NCBI RefSeq assembly: GCF_013215705.1
Contig: NZ_JABSQR010000001.1
Span: 16,677-80,676, forward strand
Reading direction: 5' to 3'
DNA: 64,000 bases
DNA from: Moritella sp.
Lineage (GTDB): Bacteria; Pseudomonadota; Gammaproteobacteria; Enterobacterales; Moritellaceae
Shown: in pieces, positions 1-8,809 of the stretch
Layout: every line of letters begins with the position of its first letter
Numbering within the stretch: position 1 is the stretch's first letter
Translations under genes and position numbers: made by a program
The notes under the pieces: model-generated
What the model was told of the DNA's origin: nothing
Database searches by the model: none
Seen by the model: the letters and a program-made list of their open reading frames with translations, nothing else

Positions 1-1
1 G

Positions 2-1237
2 CTTAAACGCGGTCAAGGTATCTTTGTTGAAGATACTGAACAACAGATCTTTATTGATTGTTTAGCTGCTGCGGGTACGTTAGCGCTTGGCCATAGTCAC
101 CCCGATGTGACAGCAGCTTTGATTGAAGCGGTGCAATCAGAAGTACCAATGCAAACATTAGATCTGATGACGCCAATTAAAGATGAGTTTATGACTCAAT
201 TATTGGGTTTGTTACCGGGTAATATGGCTGACAATGCACGTATTCAAATGTGTAGCCCTTGCGGTTCCGATGCGGTTGAAGCAGCATTGAAGTTAGCTAA
301 AATTGCCACGGGTCGTCGTTCAATTCTCGCATTCTCGGGTGCTTACCATGGCATGACGCATGGCGCGTTAGCGATGATGGGCAACTTAGGGCCTAAATCA
401 GCACTGAGTATGACGGGCGCGGATGTGCAAATTATGCCATTCCCGTATGCACTTCGCTGTCCTTATGGCCTAGGTGAAGCAGGGATTAAGACCAGTCTTT
501 ATCAACTCGAGACCATGCTAACAGATCCGGAATCGGGTGTTGCTAAACCTGCCGCTATTATCGTAGAAGCAGTGCAGGGCGAGGCTGGTTCACTGCCCGC
601 CGATCCTACTTGGCTTAAAGGCTTACGTGATATCACTAAACGTCACGGAATTCTACTCATCATTGATGAAATTCAAGCGGGTATGGGTCGTACAGGTAAA
701 GTATTTGCATTTGAACATGCCGATATTGAACCGGATGTGATTGTTGTTTCTAAAGCGCTAGGTGGTGGGCAACCATTAGCCGCGATTATTTATCATAATG
801 ACTTTGATAAATGGAACCCTGGTGCTCACGCGGGTACATTCCGTGGTAATCAGTTAGCAATGGCATCTGGGTTGGTGGTCATGCGTCATCTTGCACAAGA
901 GCAACTGCATTTACATGCGGGTGCAATGGGCGCTAAGTTAAAACATGATCTAGAAGCGATTGACAGTAACGTTATCGGTGATGTGCGTGGCCGTGGTTTG
1001 ATGTTAGGCATCGAAATTGTTGATCCTAATGGCGAACGTGATGTATTGGGTAACTTGCCACAAGATGGGCTACGTGCGAAAGAAATTCAACAAGCGGCAT
1101 TACGTCGTGGTTTGATTATCGAGTTAGGCGGCCGTTTTGGTTCGACTATCCGTATGTTACCGCCACTCATCATCCAACCAGAAGAAATTGATGTGGTTGT
1201 TGCTATTTTAACCGATGCGATAAACTCAGTTGCTTAA
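2..1237 (+). CDS. Diaminobutyrate--2-oxoglutarate-type aminotransferase (5' end outside window)
   Basis: Class III PLP-dependent aminotransferase. The reading frame is open from base 2, so the gene starts before the window; 411 codons are visible. Seen: the cofactor-binding segment CSPCGSDAVEAALKLAK, the PLP-phosphate aspartate in IIDEIQAGMGRTG, and the Schiff-base lysine in VVSKALGGGQPLAA. The stretch GAYHGMTHGALAMMGNLGPK resembles Dat/PvdH enzymes, which make 2,4-diaminobutyrate from aspartate semialdehyde for siderophores or polyamines, more than EctB of ectoine synthesis. The first ATG/GTG inside the window (GTG at 107) is internal and not the true start. Family assignment is firm; the exact substrate is inferred. 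It ends at a strong terminator. Confidence 0.85.
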   Translation, partial: LKRGQGIFVEDTEQQIFIDCLAAAGTLALGHSHPDVTAALIEAVQSEVPMQTLDLMTPIKDEFMTQLLGLLPGNMADNARIQMCSPCGSDAVEAALKLAKIATGRRSILAFSGAYHGMTHGALAMMGNLGPKSALSMTGADVQIMPFPYALRCPYGLGEAGIKTSLYQLETMLTDPESGVAKPAAIIVEAVQGEAGSLPADPTWLKGLRDITKRHGILLIIDEIQAGMGRTGKVFAFEHADIEPDVIVVSKALGGGQPLAAIIYHNDFDKWNPGAHAGTFRGNQLAMASGLVVMRHLAQEQLHLHAGAMGAKLKHDLEAIDSNVIGDVRGRGLMLGIEIVDPNGERDVLGNLPQDGLRAKEIQQAALRRGLIIELGGRFGSTIRMLPPLIIQPEEIDVVVAILTDAINSVA

Positions 1238-1265
1238 TTAATAAAGAATTTAATCGTAAATAAAT

Positions 1266-1298
1266 AGGCCTTTAGTTCTGAACTAAAGGCCTTTTTTA
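1266..1298 (+). terminator. Rho-independent terminator after the aminotransferase
   Basis: A perfect 12-bp stem (AGGCCTTTAGTT at 1266-1277 with its complement at 1281-1292) and a 3-nt loop, followed by a run of T. It lies 29 bp after the stop codon. Confidence 0.9.
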
Positions 1299-1402
1299 TA
1301 ATTTAATTGTCATTTTTTGAGCTAACTATTGGTAGTGATATTGAGAATTATTAACATTTGGTGTTAGTATACTAAATCGTTTTTAAGCCAGAGTTAACAG
1401 AT

Positions 1403-2176
1403 TTGACTAATATAGCGCCAACTTTACCACCTAAACTACTATTATATATATTAAAAGCAAAGAATTATGGTGTTGAGTATCAGCCTATTATTGCGGTTGA
1501 AACACTTGAGGTTTTTGCTTATGAAGCTTTGTCTCGATTTTATGACGAAGCAAACAATCCAATTCCCCCTGATCACGTATATAAAGCTTTGCATCATAAT
1601 CCGCTATCACTATTTCAGGTGGAATTAGCACAGAAAAAATTACAGCTTAAACATGCTCCTAAAAATTTCAAATTATTCGTTAATTTAGATCAAGACTCCT
1701 ATTTTGCTTATGGCGACGATGTCGCTGAGCATTCGGTAACGGCGACGGAATTAAACCCTTTCATTCGATTGTTTTTAGCGCATAGGGATAATGAAATAGT
1801 GGTAGAGTTAATTGAAAATTCAGAAATAAACGATGCCAAAATGAGCCTGAACATGATCAAGTTAATGGCGTCATATAATATAAGAACTGCGCTTGATGAT
1901 ATCTGTAATGACCAGTCTATGCTGTCGACCGCAGTATTAGAGCAAGTTGATTTTATAAAGTTCGATCGTTTTGTGGTATTGAATAAACACAATTCAAGTT
2001 TTCTACTGCTAATTAAAGCGTTAATTTCTTACGCTCAAGAGGCCGGAAAGAAAACAATTTTGGAGGGGGTTGAAACGGATGAGGATCTGGTATTTGCAAA
2101 AGCATTAAATATTGATTATGTTCAAGGATTTCTATTTAAACCACAATTTGTATCTGCACCGAGTTTCGGCCTTTAA
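1403..2176 (+). CDS. EAL-domain protein, probable c-di-GMP phosphodiesterase
   Basis: A 257-aa protein consisting of one EAL domain with no sensor or membrane segment. EAL phosphodiesterases hydrolyse c-di-GMP to pGpG. The expected metal and catalytic residues can be picked out: E41 in the EAL signature, N94 (FVNLDQD), E135 (VVELIE), D165/D166, K186 (FIKFDRF), E221 (EGVET) and Q241 (VQGF). The loop-6 motif, normally DDFGTGYSS, is degenerate here (DDICNDQSM); this loop normally governs dimerisation and activation. The start is TTG at 1403 because no ATG lies upstream in frame near the conserved N-terminus; the upstream SD is weak. It stands alone, downstream of a terminator and convergent with a chemoreceptor gene. 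Confidence 0.85.
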   Translation: MTNIAPTLPPKLLLYILKAKNYGVEYQPIIAVETLEVFAYEALSRFYDEANNPIPPDHVYKALHHNPLSLFQVELAQKKLQLKHAPKNFKLFVNLDQDSYFAYGDDVAEHSVTATELNPFIRLFLAHRDNEIVVELIENSEINDAKMSLNMIKLMASYNIRTALDDICNDQSMLSTAVLEQVDFIKFDRFVVLNKHNSSFLLLIKALISYAQEAGKKTILEGVETDEDLVFAKALNIDYVQGFLFKPQFVSAPSFGL

Positions 2177-2180
2177 TACA

Positions 2181-2207
2181 TCGGCCCTTAATATAAGCAA
2201 GGGCCGA
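2181..2207. terminator. Hairpin between convergent EAL and chemoreceptor genes
   Basis: A perfect 9-bp stem (TCGGCCCTT at 2181-2189, AAGGGCCGA at 2199-2207). No clear T tract follows on either strand, so it may end transcription only weakly. Confidence 0.45.
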
Positions 2208-2242
2208 GCAAGTTACATAAGTAATCTTATATTTATACGGTA

Positions 2243-4156
2243 TTATTTCAGTTTAAACTGACTAACAATCGCCACTAACTGTTCATTTGAACTGGCTAGA
2301 TTACGTGTACTGTCCATAGTCTTCTCACCGTTCTGGGTTAGTTGATTTACCATCCCTTGGATCATGGTCATGTTACGGTTGATCTCTTCCGTTACTGAGC
2401 TCTGTTCTTCTGCTGCAGTTGCTATTTGAATACCCAGATCATTAATCTGCATGACAGAGTCGGTCATTGAATCGAGGTTATCATTAACACTGGCTGTAGT
2501 TTCGGCTGTTTGTTGACAACTGGCTTTGGTGATGTCCATCGCACGAACAACCATATCAGCGCCATTACGTAAACGTGTAAGCATCTCGTTAATTTCAGAG
2601 GTACTTTGCTGTGTGCGTGCTGCTAGCGTACGAACTTCATCAGCTACAACCGCAAAACCACGGCCTTGTTCACCAGCGCGTGCAGCTTCAATCGCCGCAT
2701 TTAATGCCAGTAAGTTAGTCTGGTCTGCAATTTCGCCAATCACACTCAATACAGAGCTGATCCTATCGGTGTCTTCATTCATTGTTTGAATGTTGAGAGC
2801 CATCGCTTCAACTTCATTAACTAAGTCTGCCACACCGTGCACAGCGCCTTCTACAACAGTTTTTGATTTACGTGCTTCGTCTGCAGATTGCTGAGTAAAG
2901 GTTGCAGATTGAGCCGCATTTTGGGCAACGCTATCAGCGGTAGAACTCATTTCTGTTATCGCTACAACAACCTGGTCTGTTTCACTCGCGTGGTCGATTA
3001 ATACCGTATTGTTGTGTTCAGTTTGCGATCTTAATTGTTCAATACCTGAAGAAATATGATCTGTCGACTGTGATATCTCTAACATCATTGCTTGTAAGTT
3101 GCTCACGAATCGATTTACCGCTTCAGCAATCTGACCCAAATCATCATTACTGTTTACCGCTAAGCGTTGTGTTAAATCTGCGTTGCCTTGAGCAAGGTCT
3201 ACAATCGTTGACTTTAACGCCAGAATTGGACGGTATAATCGATTAAGTGCGGCATATACAATCGCCGATGCCACAAGAATAAGCAGTATGGCACTGAATA
3301 TGCTGTCTTCTAATAGTTCTTGCACTGTGGCGTAGTGAGCAGATTGGTCTATTGTGATGAGTAAATGCCAACTCATCGAATCATCTAGCTTGATGCTTTC
3401 AAAGTAACTCACTTTATCTGCACCATTAACAGTGAAGTTTGTTACGCCTTCATCTTTACTGAGTATCTCTTGTTGTAATTGCGCATAGCCCATTTCGTCA
3501 GCTAACTTACTTTGTCCTGGGTTGCGGATCTGTGCTGTTGACGCGATTGTAGTACCTTGATTATCGTGTAAGCTTGTTACCGCGTTGGCAAATGCAGACG
3601 CACGAACCATATCATTCAAAACGCCTAGCTCGATATCGGCAAGCAGTACACCTTCAAGTTGACCATTTTTATAAAACGGGGCAGCAATACTGATAAGTAA
3701 TTGCTTAGTTAGCGCATCTTTATACATTGCAGTTACAACTGTAGTGCGTTTTTGTTGTGCTAGGGTATACCAATCGCGCGTACGGGGATCATAACTAGCT
3801 AAATCTCGCTTGCCACTTGCAGCGCCATAAGATCGGCCATCGGCAAAACCAACCACGATGTCACTGGCTTTAGTAGCAGCGGTGATTTGTCGTACCATTA
3901 AGTGTATCTGCTCGTCACTACGTGGTTGGGCAAAATCGGGTGCCGTTGCAATCAAACCGTCTTTAATTGTTTGGAACCAAGTATTAATTTTTGCCGATGT
4001 GGTATCAACTTTTAATATAGAGTAGTCGTTGATATTACTCGACATCGAAGAAGATAACTGGCGGTAAGAAAATAAGTTAGAAATAGTTAAGGTGATTATT
4101 AAGAGTAGAATAATGACAGATATTATTCGCCCTTTAAAACTTGATAGAAAATCCAC
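2243..4156 (-). CDS. Methyl-accepting chemotaxis protein with dCache sensor (copy 1)
   Basis: A 637-aa chemoreceptor. Residues about 10-30 form the first membrane segment, about 30-280 a periplasmic double-Cache sensor, about 285-305 the second membrane segment, then HAMP and a cytoplasmic signalling hairpin with the invariant tip EIADQTNLLALNAAIEAAR. The sensor has SYDPRTRDWY and a later LLADIEL, which fits the Y-R-W-Y-D pattern of amino-acid-binding dCache domains, so an amino acid ligand is likely (inference). There is no C-terminal CheR/CheB pentapeptide. It is a paralogue of the gene at 4657-6570: nearly identical from the HAMP domain onward, diverged in the sensor. The start is ATG at 4156, just before the first membrane segment. 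Confidence 0.93.
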   Translation of the reverse strand: MDFLSSFKGRIISVIILLLIITLTISNLFSYRQLSSSMSSNINDYSILKVDTTSAKINTWFQTIKDGLIATAPDFAQPRSDEQIHLMVRQITAATKASDIVVGFADGRSYGAASGKRDLASYDPRTRDWYTLAQQKRTTVVTAMYKDALTKQLLISIAAPFYKNGQLEGVLLADIELGVLNDMVRASAFANAVTSLHDNQGTTIASTAQIRNPGQSKLADEMGYAQLQQEILSKDEGVTNFTVNGADKVSYFESIKLDDSMSWHLLITIDQSAHYATVQELLEDSIFSAILLILVASAIVYAALNRLYRPILALKSTIVDLAQGNADLTQRLAVNSNDDLGQIAEAVNRFVSNLQAMMLEISQSTDHISSGIEQLRSQTEHNNTVLIDHASETDQVVVAITEMSSTADSVAQNAAQSATFTQQSADEARKSKTVVEGAVHGVADLVNEVEAMALNIQTMNEDTDRISSVLSVIGEIADQTNLLALNAAIEAARAGEQGRGFAVVADEVRTLAARTQQSTSEINEMLTRLRNGADMVVRAMDITKASCQQTAETTASVNDNLDSMTDSVMQINDLGIQIATAAEEQSSVTEEINRNMTMIQGMVNQLTQNGEKTMDSTRNLASSNEQLVAIVSQFKLK

Positions 4157-4385
4157 GTGAGTTTATATCCTTTAATAGTTATAAATATTGCTATTTAGCT
4201 GATTTGCCAATATATATTCAGATTATTGCAGTTTTCTAACATGCTATCATTCATATGAAAATTCGGGTAGGGTTTTGTTGGTGTTTATAACGTTAACATT
4301 GGCGTTAAATGCTTTATTATCACTCCAAGTCAATCTTTACGGCTATATAAAGCTATGATTCTTAATATATTGTATCGAAGTTGCT

Positions 4386-4551
4386 TTGGTTTAAATTGGC
4401 TGGCGATGGCCAATCATTGTTCATTGAAACTTGCTAGATGACACGTACTGTCCATGGTTTTTTCGCCATTTTCAGTTAATTGATTAACCATGCTTCGGCT
4501 CATGGTCATATTACGATTTATCTCTTCGGTCATTGAATAGAGGTTATCGTC
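4386..4551 (-). pseudogene. Relic of a third chemoreceptor gene 3' end
   Basis: Read on the minus strand, this stretch matches the last codons of both flanking chemoreceptors. The final residues read as FNEQ, a stop, then LAIASQFK, where the intact copies have SNEQLVAIVSQFK. A TGA replaces the leucine codon. The similarity continues to the codons for the EEINRNM region, then jumps through an internal deletion to the segment equivalent to 2460-2480 of copy 1. No ribosome start or N-terminal domains remain. The other 330 bp of this intergenic region hold only the copy 1 leader and nothing else recognised. Confidence 0.8.
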
Positions 4552-4656
4552 ATAAAATTGAATCTGTTAGCTACGAGTGAAAATAAATATTACTGGGAAG
4601 ATTGGCTAGGATGTAGGCCTTTAAAGCGATAAAGACCTACATTGAATCAATTTATT

Positions 4657-6570
4657 TTAGTTTAGTTTGAACTGTCCAACAATCGCGACTAATTGTTCAT
4701 TCGAACTTGCAAGCGTATGCGTACTGTCCATGGTTTTTTTGCCATTTTCAGTTAACTGAGAAACCATGCTTTGAATCATTGTCATGTTACGGTTTATCTC
4801 TTCTGTTACTGAGCTTTGCTCTTCAGCAGCCGTTGCAATTTGAATACCGAGATCATTAATCTGCATCACTGAATTCGTCATAGAATCAAGACTGACATTG
4901 ACACTTGCCGTTGTATCAGCTGTTTGCTGACAGCTCAATTTCGTTGCGTCCATTGCTTTTACAACGGTATCAGCGCCATTGCGTAAGCGGGTTAGCATCT
5001 CGTTAATCTCTGAAGTGCTTTGCTGAGTTCTTGCGGCTAACGTTCGAACTTCATCGGCAACAACCGCAAAGCCTCGGCCTTGTTCGCCAGCACGTGCCGC
5101 TTCAATCGCTGCATTTAGTGCCAGTAGGTTAGTTTGATCTGCAATCTCACCAATCACACTTAATACCTTGCTAATTTTATGGGTATCTTCATTCATCGTT
5201 TGAATGTTGAGAGCCATTGCTTCAACTTCATTTACTAAGTCTGCAACCCCGTTTACTGCACCTTGAACTACTGTTTTGGATTGGTGAGCCTCATCGGTTG
5301 ATTTTTGTGTGAAGGTTGCGCTTTGCGCAGCACTTTGAGCCACACTGTCAGCCGTCGAACTCATTTCTGTTACTGCAACAACAACCTGGTCGGTTTCACT
5401 TGCATGATCAATTAATACGGCGTTATTGTGCTCTGTTTGAGAACGTAACTGTTCAATCCCGGTAGAAATATGCGTTGTTGATTGTGATATTTCTAACATT
5501 ATTGACTGTAGGTTGCTAATAAAGGTATTTACGCCTTCGGCTATTTGGCCTAAATCATCTTTACTTGTTACTTCCAATCGCTGAGTTAAATCGCCGTTGC
5601 CTTGTGCGAGATCTTGAATTGTTGATTTTAATGCAATAATGGGTTGGTAAAGTTTATTAAGGCAAATGTATACTAATATCGACACGATAAGAATTAAAAT
5701 AACAGCCGTGATCAATGAATCATTAAAGCTGTCTGTAATGACGGCGTGGTGCGCGTCTTTATCTAGCGTTACCACTATATGCCAGCTTAATCGGCTATCA
5801 AGCTTAACAGCTTCAAAATAGCTGATCTTTTCTTTACCATTGACTGAAAGAGCGAGTTTACCTGTTTCTTCCGCTAACATGTTTTGCTGTAACTGTGTAA
5901 ATGCAGCGTTATCGGCAAGTTTTGATTTCCCCGGATTTTCGATGGCATCTGTAGACGCAATTATCGTACCTTGTTCATCAAACAAACTTGTGGTCGCATT
6001 AGAAAATGCAGAAGCTTTAACGATATCTTCAAGCACGTTCAATTCGATATCAGCAAGTAATACACCTTGTAATTGCCCATTATGGTAAAATGGTTCGGCA
6101 ATACTTACCAATAGATTGTTGGTAAATGCATCTTTATACATAGGCGTAATAATTGTTTTTCTTTGACGTTTGGCTTCTTCATACCAACCTCGTGCACGCG
6201 GGTCGTATTCCGATGCGTCATGTTTTCCGCTCGTCGCACTATAAGAACGGCCATCTTCAAAACCTACTAGTATGTCTGTTGCTTTTGTTGATGCATTGAT
6301 TTGCTGCACCATTAAAATAATCTGGTCATCGTTACGTGCTACAGAAAAATCGAGAGCCGTCCCGATCAAACCGTCCTTGATGGTTTGAAACCAAGCGTTA
6401 ATTGATTCGGATGTACTACTGACTTTCAGGGTTGAGTACTTATCTATATCATCTTTAATTAACGCGGACATTTGGCGATAAGAAAGAAAGTTTGATATTG
6501 CAAGCGTCGTGATGAGCAGTAACATAATTACTGTAATTATCCGGCCTTTGAAACTTGATAAAAAATTCAC
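4657..6570 (-). CDS. Methyl-accepting chemotaxis protein with dCache sensor (copy 2)
   Basis: A 637-aa paralogue of the chemoreceptor at 2243-4156, with the same architecture: N-terminal membrane segment, dCache periplasmic sensor, second membrane segment near residue 290, HAMP, and a signalling hairpin with tip EIADQTNLLALNAAIEAAR. The sensor keeps EYDPRARGWY and LLADIEL, again compatible with an amino acid ligand. Many sensor residues outside this motif differ from copy 1, so the two may recognise different ligands. The start is ATG at 6570. A perfect GCCGATAA, the flagellar sigma-28 -10 sequence, lies about 90 bp upstream on the same strand. Confidence 0.93.
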   Translation of the reverse strand: MNFLSSFKGRIITVIMLLLITTLAISNFLSYRQMSALIKDDIDKYSTLKVSSTSESINAWFQTIKDGLIGTALDFSVARNDDQIILMVQQINASTKATDILVGFEDGRSYSATSGKHDASEYDPRARGWYEEAKRQRKTIITPMYKDAFTNNLLVSIAEPFYHNGQLQGVLLADIELNVLEDIVKASAFSNATTSLFDEQGTIIASTDAIENPGKSKLADNAAFTQLQQNMLAEETGKLALSVNGKEKISYFEAVKLDSRLSWHIVVTLDKDAHHAVITDSFNDSLITAVILILIVSILVYICLNKLYQPIIALKSTIQDLAQGNGDLTQRLEVTSKDDLGQIAEGVNTFISNLQSIMLEISQSTTHISTGIEQLRSQTEHNNAVLIDHASETDQVVVAVTEMSSTADSVAQSAAQSATFTQKSTDEAHQSKTVVQGAVNGVADLVNEVEAMALNIQTMNEDTHKISKVLSVIGEIADQTNLLALNAAIEAARAGEQGRGFAVVADEVRTLAARTQQSTSEINEMLTRLRNGADTVVKAMDATKLSCQQTADTTASVNVSLDSMTNSVMQINDLGIQIATAAEEQSSVTEEINRNMTMIQSMVSQLTENGKKTMDSTHTLASSNEQLVAIVGQFKLN

Positions 6571-6657
6571 GTGGGTACATCCTTTTTATAAATTAATTCG
6601 AGAGTGGATACTCGCATTACACAGCGATAACACTATCGCAATTACATTCGTATTAGC

Positions 6658-6665
6658 TTATCGGC
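6658..6665 (-). promoter_or_regulatory. Candidate sigma-28 (FliA) -10 element for chemoreceptor copy 2
   Basis: GCCGATAA on the minus strand is an exact match to the sigma-28 -10 consensus. A TAAAG lies 21 bp upstream rather than the usual 15, so the -35 half is not convincing. Confidence 0.4.
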
Positions 6666-6811
6666 AGGAAATAGTAACATCACATCTTTAATGGCCAATA
6701 AGTGATGCTCGTCACATAAATAGAATGCTTCTAATCATTAAGTATTAATATACCCAACGGAAGTGGATGGCGCCTTGACCAGTTTAAAGTTGTTATACTT
6801 ATTTAGCATAA

Positions 6812-6825
6812 TTGATCTATATCAT
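6812..6825. promoter_or_regulatory. FNR-like site upstream of the DsbA-like lipoprotein
   Basis: TTGATCTATATCAT matches the FNR consensus TTGAT-N4-ATCAA at 9 of 10 positions. It lies 107 bp before the ATG at 6933. The rest of the 6571-6932 intergenic region shows the sigma-28 -10 and a TATACCCAA at 6749. Confidence 0.45.
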
Positions 6826-6932
6826 GGTGAAAGTAAAGCAAGGTAATCTTATTCGACACTACTAACAATAGATTATAGGATCTCGTGCTTTTTAACATCT
6901 ATCTTCATTTTCAACTAATGGTCCTCTATATT

Positions 6933-7610
6933 ATGAAATCTATTTTTAAACCGCTGTTATTCGTTTTTGTGTCATTGTTTGCGCTTGCTGGTTGCAGCGA
7001 AGACAATAATCCAAAAGAAGGGAATGAATACGCTGTTATTCCAACGCCAATGCCTGACTTGCCTGATGTTGTCGAAATCTTTTCTCTTGCGTGCGGTAAT
7101 TGTAAGAACATGGAAACCATGATCCCTGCAATTGAAGATATGACTAAAATAGAGATTGCTAAAACCCACGTAACCTTTAATAAAAGTGCGCAGCGCTCTG
7201 CTTATGTTTACTATGCAGCAGCGAATCAAAATAACGGTAAACCTAGCCATGAGATGATGACTGACTTGTTTACTTATACCCAAAGTGGTGCTGGTGCAGA
7301 CAAGCATGATCATGGTAAAGGTAAAGAGACTGAAGACGTTGCTGAAACGATGACACTTGCACAGAAAAAAGCTGAGATGATTGCCATCTTCGCAACATAC
7401 AACATGAAAAGCCCAATTGATTTAAGCGAAGCAGAGCACGAAGCGGTTTATCAAGCCATGATTAAAGCAGAAACGATTGTAACGAACGCTAATATTTCAT
7501 CTGTACCTGCTTTTCTCGTACAAGGAAAATACCTGGTTAACTCTAGCGCACATAAAACATTAGAAGACTTAGCTGCAACGATTACTTATCTGAACCGTTT
7601 AGATAAATAA
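6933..7610 (+). CDS. DsbA/thioredoxin-fold lipoprotein
   Basis: A 225-aa protein. The chosen start (ATG 6933) gives a classic lipoprotein signal, MKSIFKPLLFVFVSLFALAG followed by Cys21; an in-frame upstream ATG at 6885 would bury it. A redox motif CGNC (residues 54-57) opens the thioredoxin fold, and SVPAFLV near the C-terminus supplies the cis-proline typical of DsbA-like enzymes. The active site is CGNC instead of the DsbA CPHC, so its redox potential and substrate are uncertain. A His/Asp/Lys-rich insert (DKHDHGKGKET) lies mid-protein. Likely an envelope thiol-disulfide oxidoreductase anchored to a membrane. It is monocistronic, with a hairpin after the stop. Confidence 0.82.
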   Translation: MKSIFKPLLFVFVSLFALAGCSEDNNPKEGNEYAVIPTPMPDLPDVVEIFSLACGNCKNMETMIPAIEDMTKIEIAKTHVTFNKSAQRSAYVYYAAANQNNGKPSHEMMTDLFTYTQSGAGADKHDHGKGKETEDVAETMTLAQKKAEMIAIFATYNMKSPIDLSEAEHEAVYQAMIKAETIVTNANISSVPAFLVQGKYLVNSSAHKTLEDLAATITYLNRLDK

Positions 7611-7638
7611 GCGTAATACATCTTATTTGTTAATCCTG

Positions 7639-7692
7639 AAAGGAGCGATACTTGTTTATTTACAGTGATGAGTGTGTCCCGCTCCTTTTCTA
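7639..7692 (+). terminator. Terminator-like hairpin after the DsbA-like gene
   Basis: AAAGGAGCG (7639-7647) pairs with CGCTCCTTT (7680-7688) across a 32-nt loop and is followed by TTTCTAT. The loop is long, so efficiency is uncertain. Confidence 0.5.
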
Positions 7693-7846
7693 TATCAACT
7701 TTCATTCAAAAGTAGATCGTATCGTTTGTGAACGTAAATAACGATATGTGTAGATCAAATGATAAATTATATGGTTAAACTCAGCTTTAACAGTAGACTT
7801 TATATCTAATGAATTTTATTATTCGTGAAATTTTTAACAAAGAACT

Positions 7847-8692
7847 ATGAACATGACATTAGCAGCAATTGATTACCGTGCTGAAAATTGCGGTGAAGCG
7901 TTTGTAAAATCGCTTCGTGACACAGGGTTTGGCGTATTAACTAATCATCCGATTGATCCGGCGTTAGTTCAAGCTATTTACACTGAATGGCAAGCATTCT
8001 TTGAAACCGAAGAAAAACACGATTTCTTGTTTAAACCTGAAACGCAAGATGGTTTTTTCCCTGCAACTGTCTCTGAAACCGCAAAAGGCCACAGTGTTAA
8101 AGATATTAAAGAGTATTTCCATGTATATACTTGGGGTCGTATTCCTGAGTCATTAAAAGAAAATATACTCGCGTATTACTCGCAAGCCAATGCATTAGCC
8201 GCTGAATTACTGGATTGGGTGGAAGAATTCTCACCAGTTGACGTATCTGCAAAATACAGCATGCCATTATCAAAGATGGTTGAAGCCAGTTCGCGTACAT
8301 TATTACGTGTTTTACATTACCCACCAATGACAGGTAATGAAGAAGTAGGCGCTATCCGTGCTGCTGCACACGAAGACATTAATATGCTTACAGTGCTGCC
8401 CGCGGCTAACGAACCTGGTTTACAAGTACTAAATAAAGATGGTAGCTGGTTAGACGTACCAAGCGATTTTGGTAATATCATTATTAATATCGGTGATATG
8501 CTTCAAGAAGCATCAGGTGGTTATTTCCCATCAACAACGCACCGCGTTATTAACCCTGAAGGTGCAGACATGACTAAAGCGCGTGTTTCGTTACCGCTAT
8601 TTCTGCACCCTAAAGCAGACGTTGTATTATCAGAACGTTACACTGCCGATGAGTACTTAACGGAAAGGTTACGTGAATTAGGCGTGCTGTAA
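7847..8692 (+). CDS. 2-oxoglutarate/Fe(II)-dependent oxygenase, isopenicillin N synthase family
   Basis: A 281-aa soluble protein. The C-terminal jelly-roll has the Fe(II) facial triad: H175 and D177 in AAHEDINML and a distal histidine in STTHRV, followed by the 2-oxoglutarate-binding RVS in KARVSLPLF. The N-terminal segment DTGFGVLTNHPID is the DIOX_N domain common to this family. These enzymes couple 2-oxoglutarate decarboxylation to hydroxylation or desaturation of small molecules; the substrate cannot be read from sequence. The start is ATG 7847 (an ATG two codons on is also possible); the SD is weak. It is a single gene ending in a terminator. Confidence 0.85.
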   Translation: MNMTLAAIDYRAENCGEAFVKSLRDTGFGVLTNHPIDPALVQAIYTEWQAFFETEEKHDFLFKPETQDGFFPATVSETAKGHSVKDIKEYFHVYTWGRIPESLKENILAYYSQANALAAELLDWVEEFSPVDVSAKYSMPLSKMVEASSRTLLRVLHYPPMTGNEEVGAIRAAAHEDINMLTVLPAANEPGLQVLNKDGSWLDVPSDFGNIIINIGDMLQEASGGYFPSTTHRVINPEGADMTKARVSLPLFLHPKADVVLSERYTADEYLTERLRELGVL

Positions 8693-8720
8693 CGTCTATG
8701 CTGATTACAGTTACTCATCA

Positions 8721-8746
8721 AAGCGCATTTATGCGCTTTTTTTTGT
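8721..8746 (+). terminator. Rho-independent terminator
   Basis: AAGCGCAT (8721-8728) and ATGCGCTT (8731-8738) form a tight stem followed by a run of T. Confidence 0.85.
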
Positions 8747-8809
8747 TCTCAATTTTATGTTTTGTTTACTAAACTCTCTGTATTAATGATGTTTAAAGGG
8801 TATGAGTAA

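Noticed and set aside
3731..3739. AGTTACAAC in chemoreceptor copy 1 resembling reverse Ter
   Set aside because: Coding sequence, only nine bases match, not kept in the paralogue.
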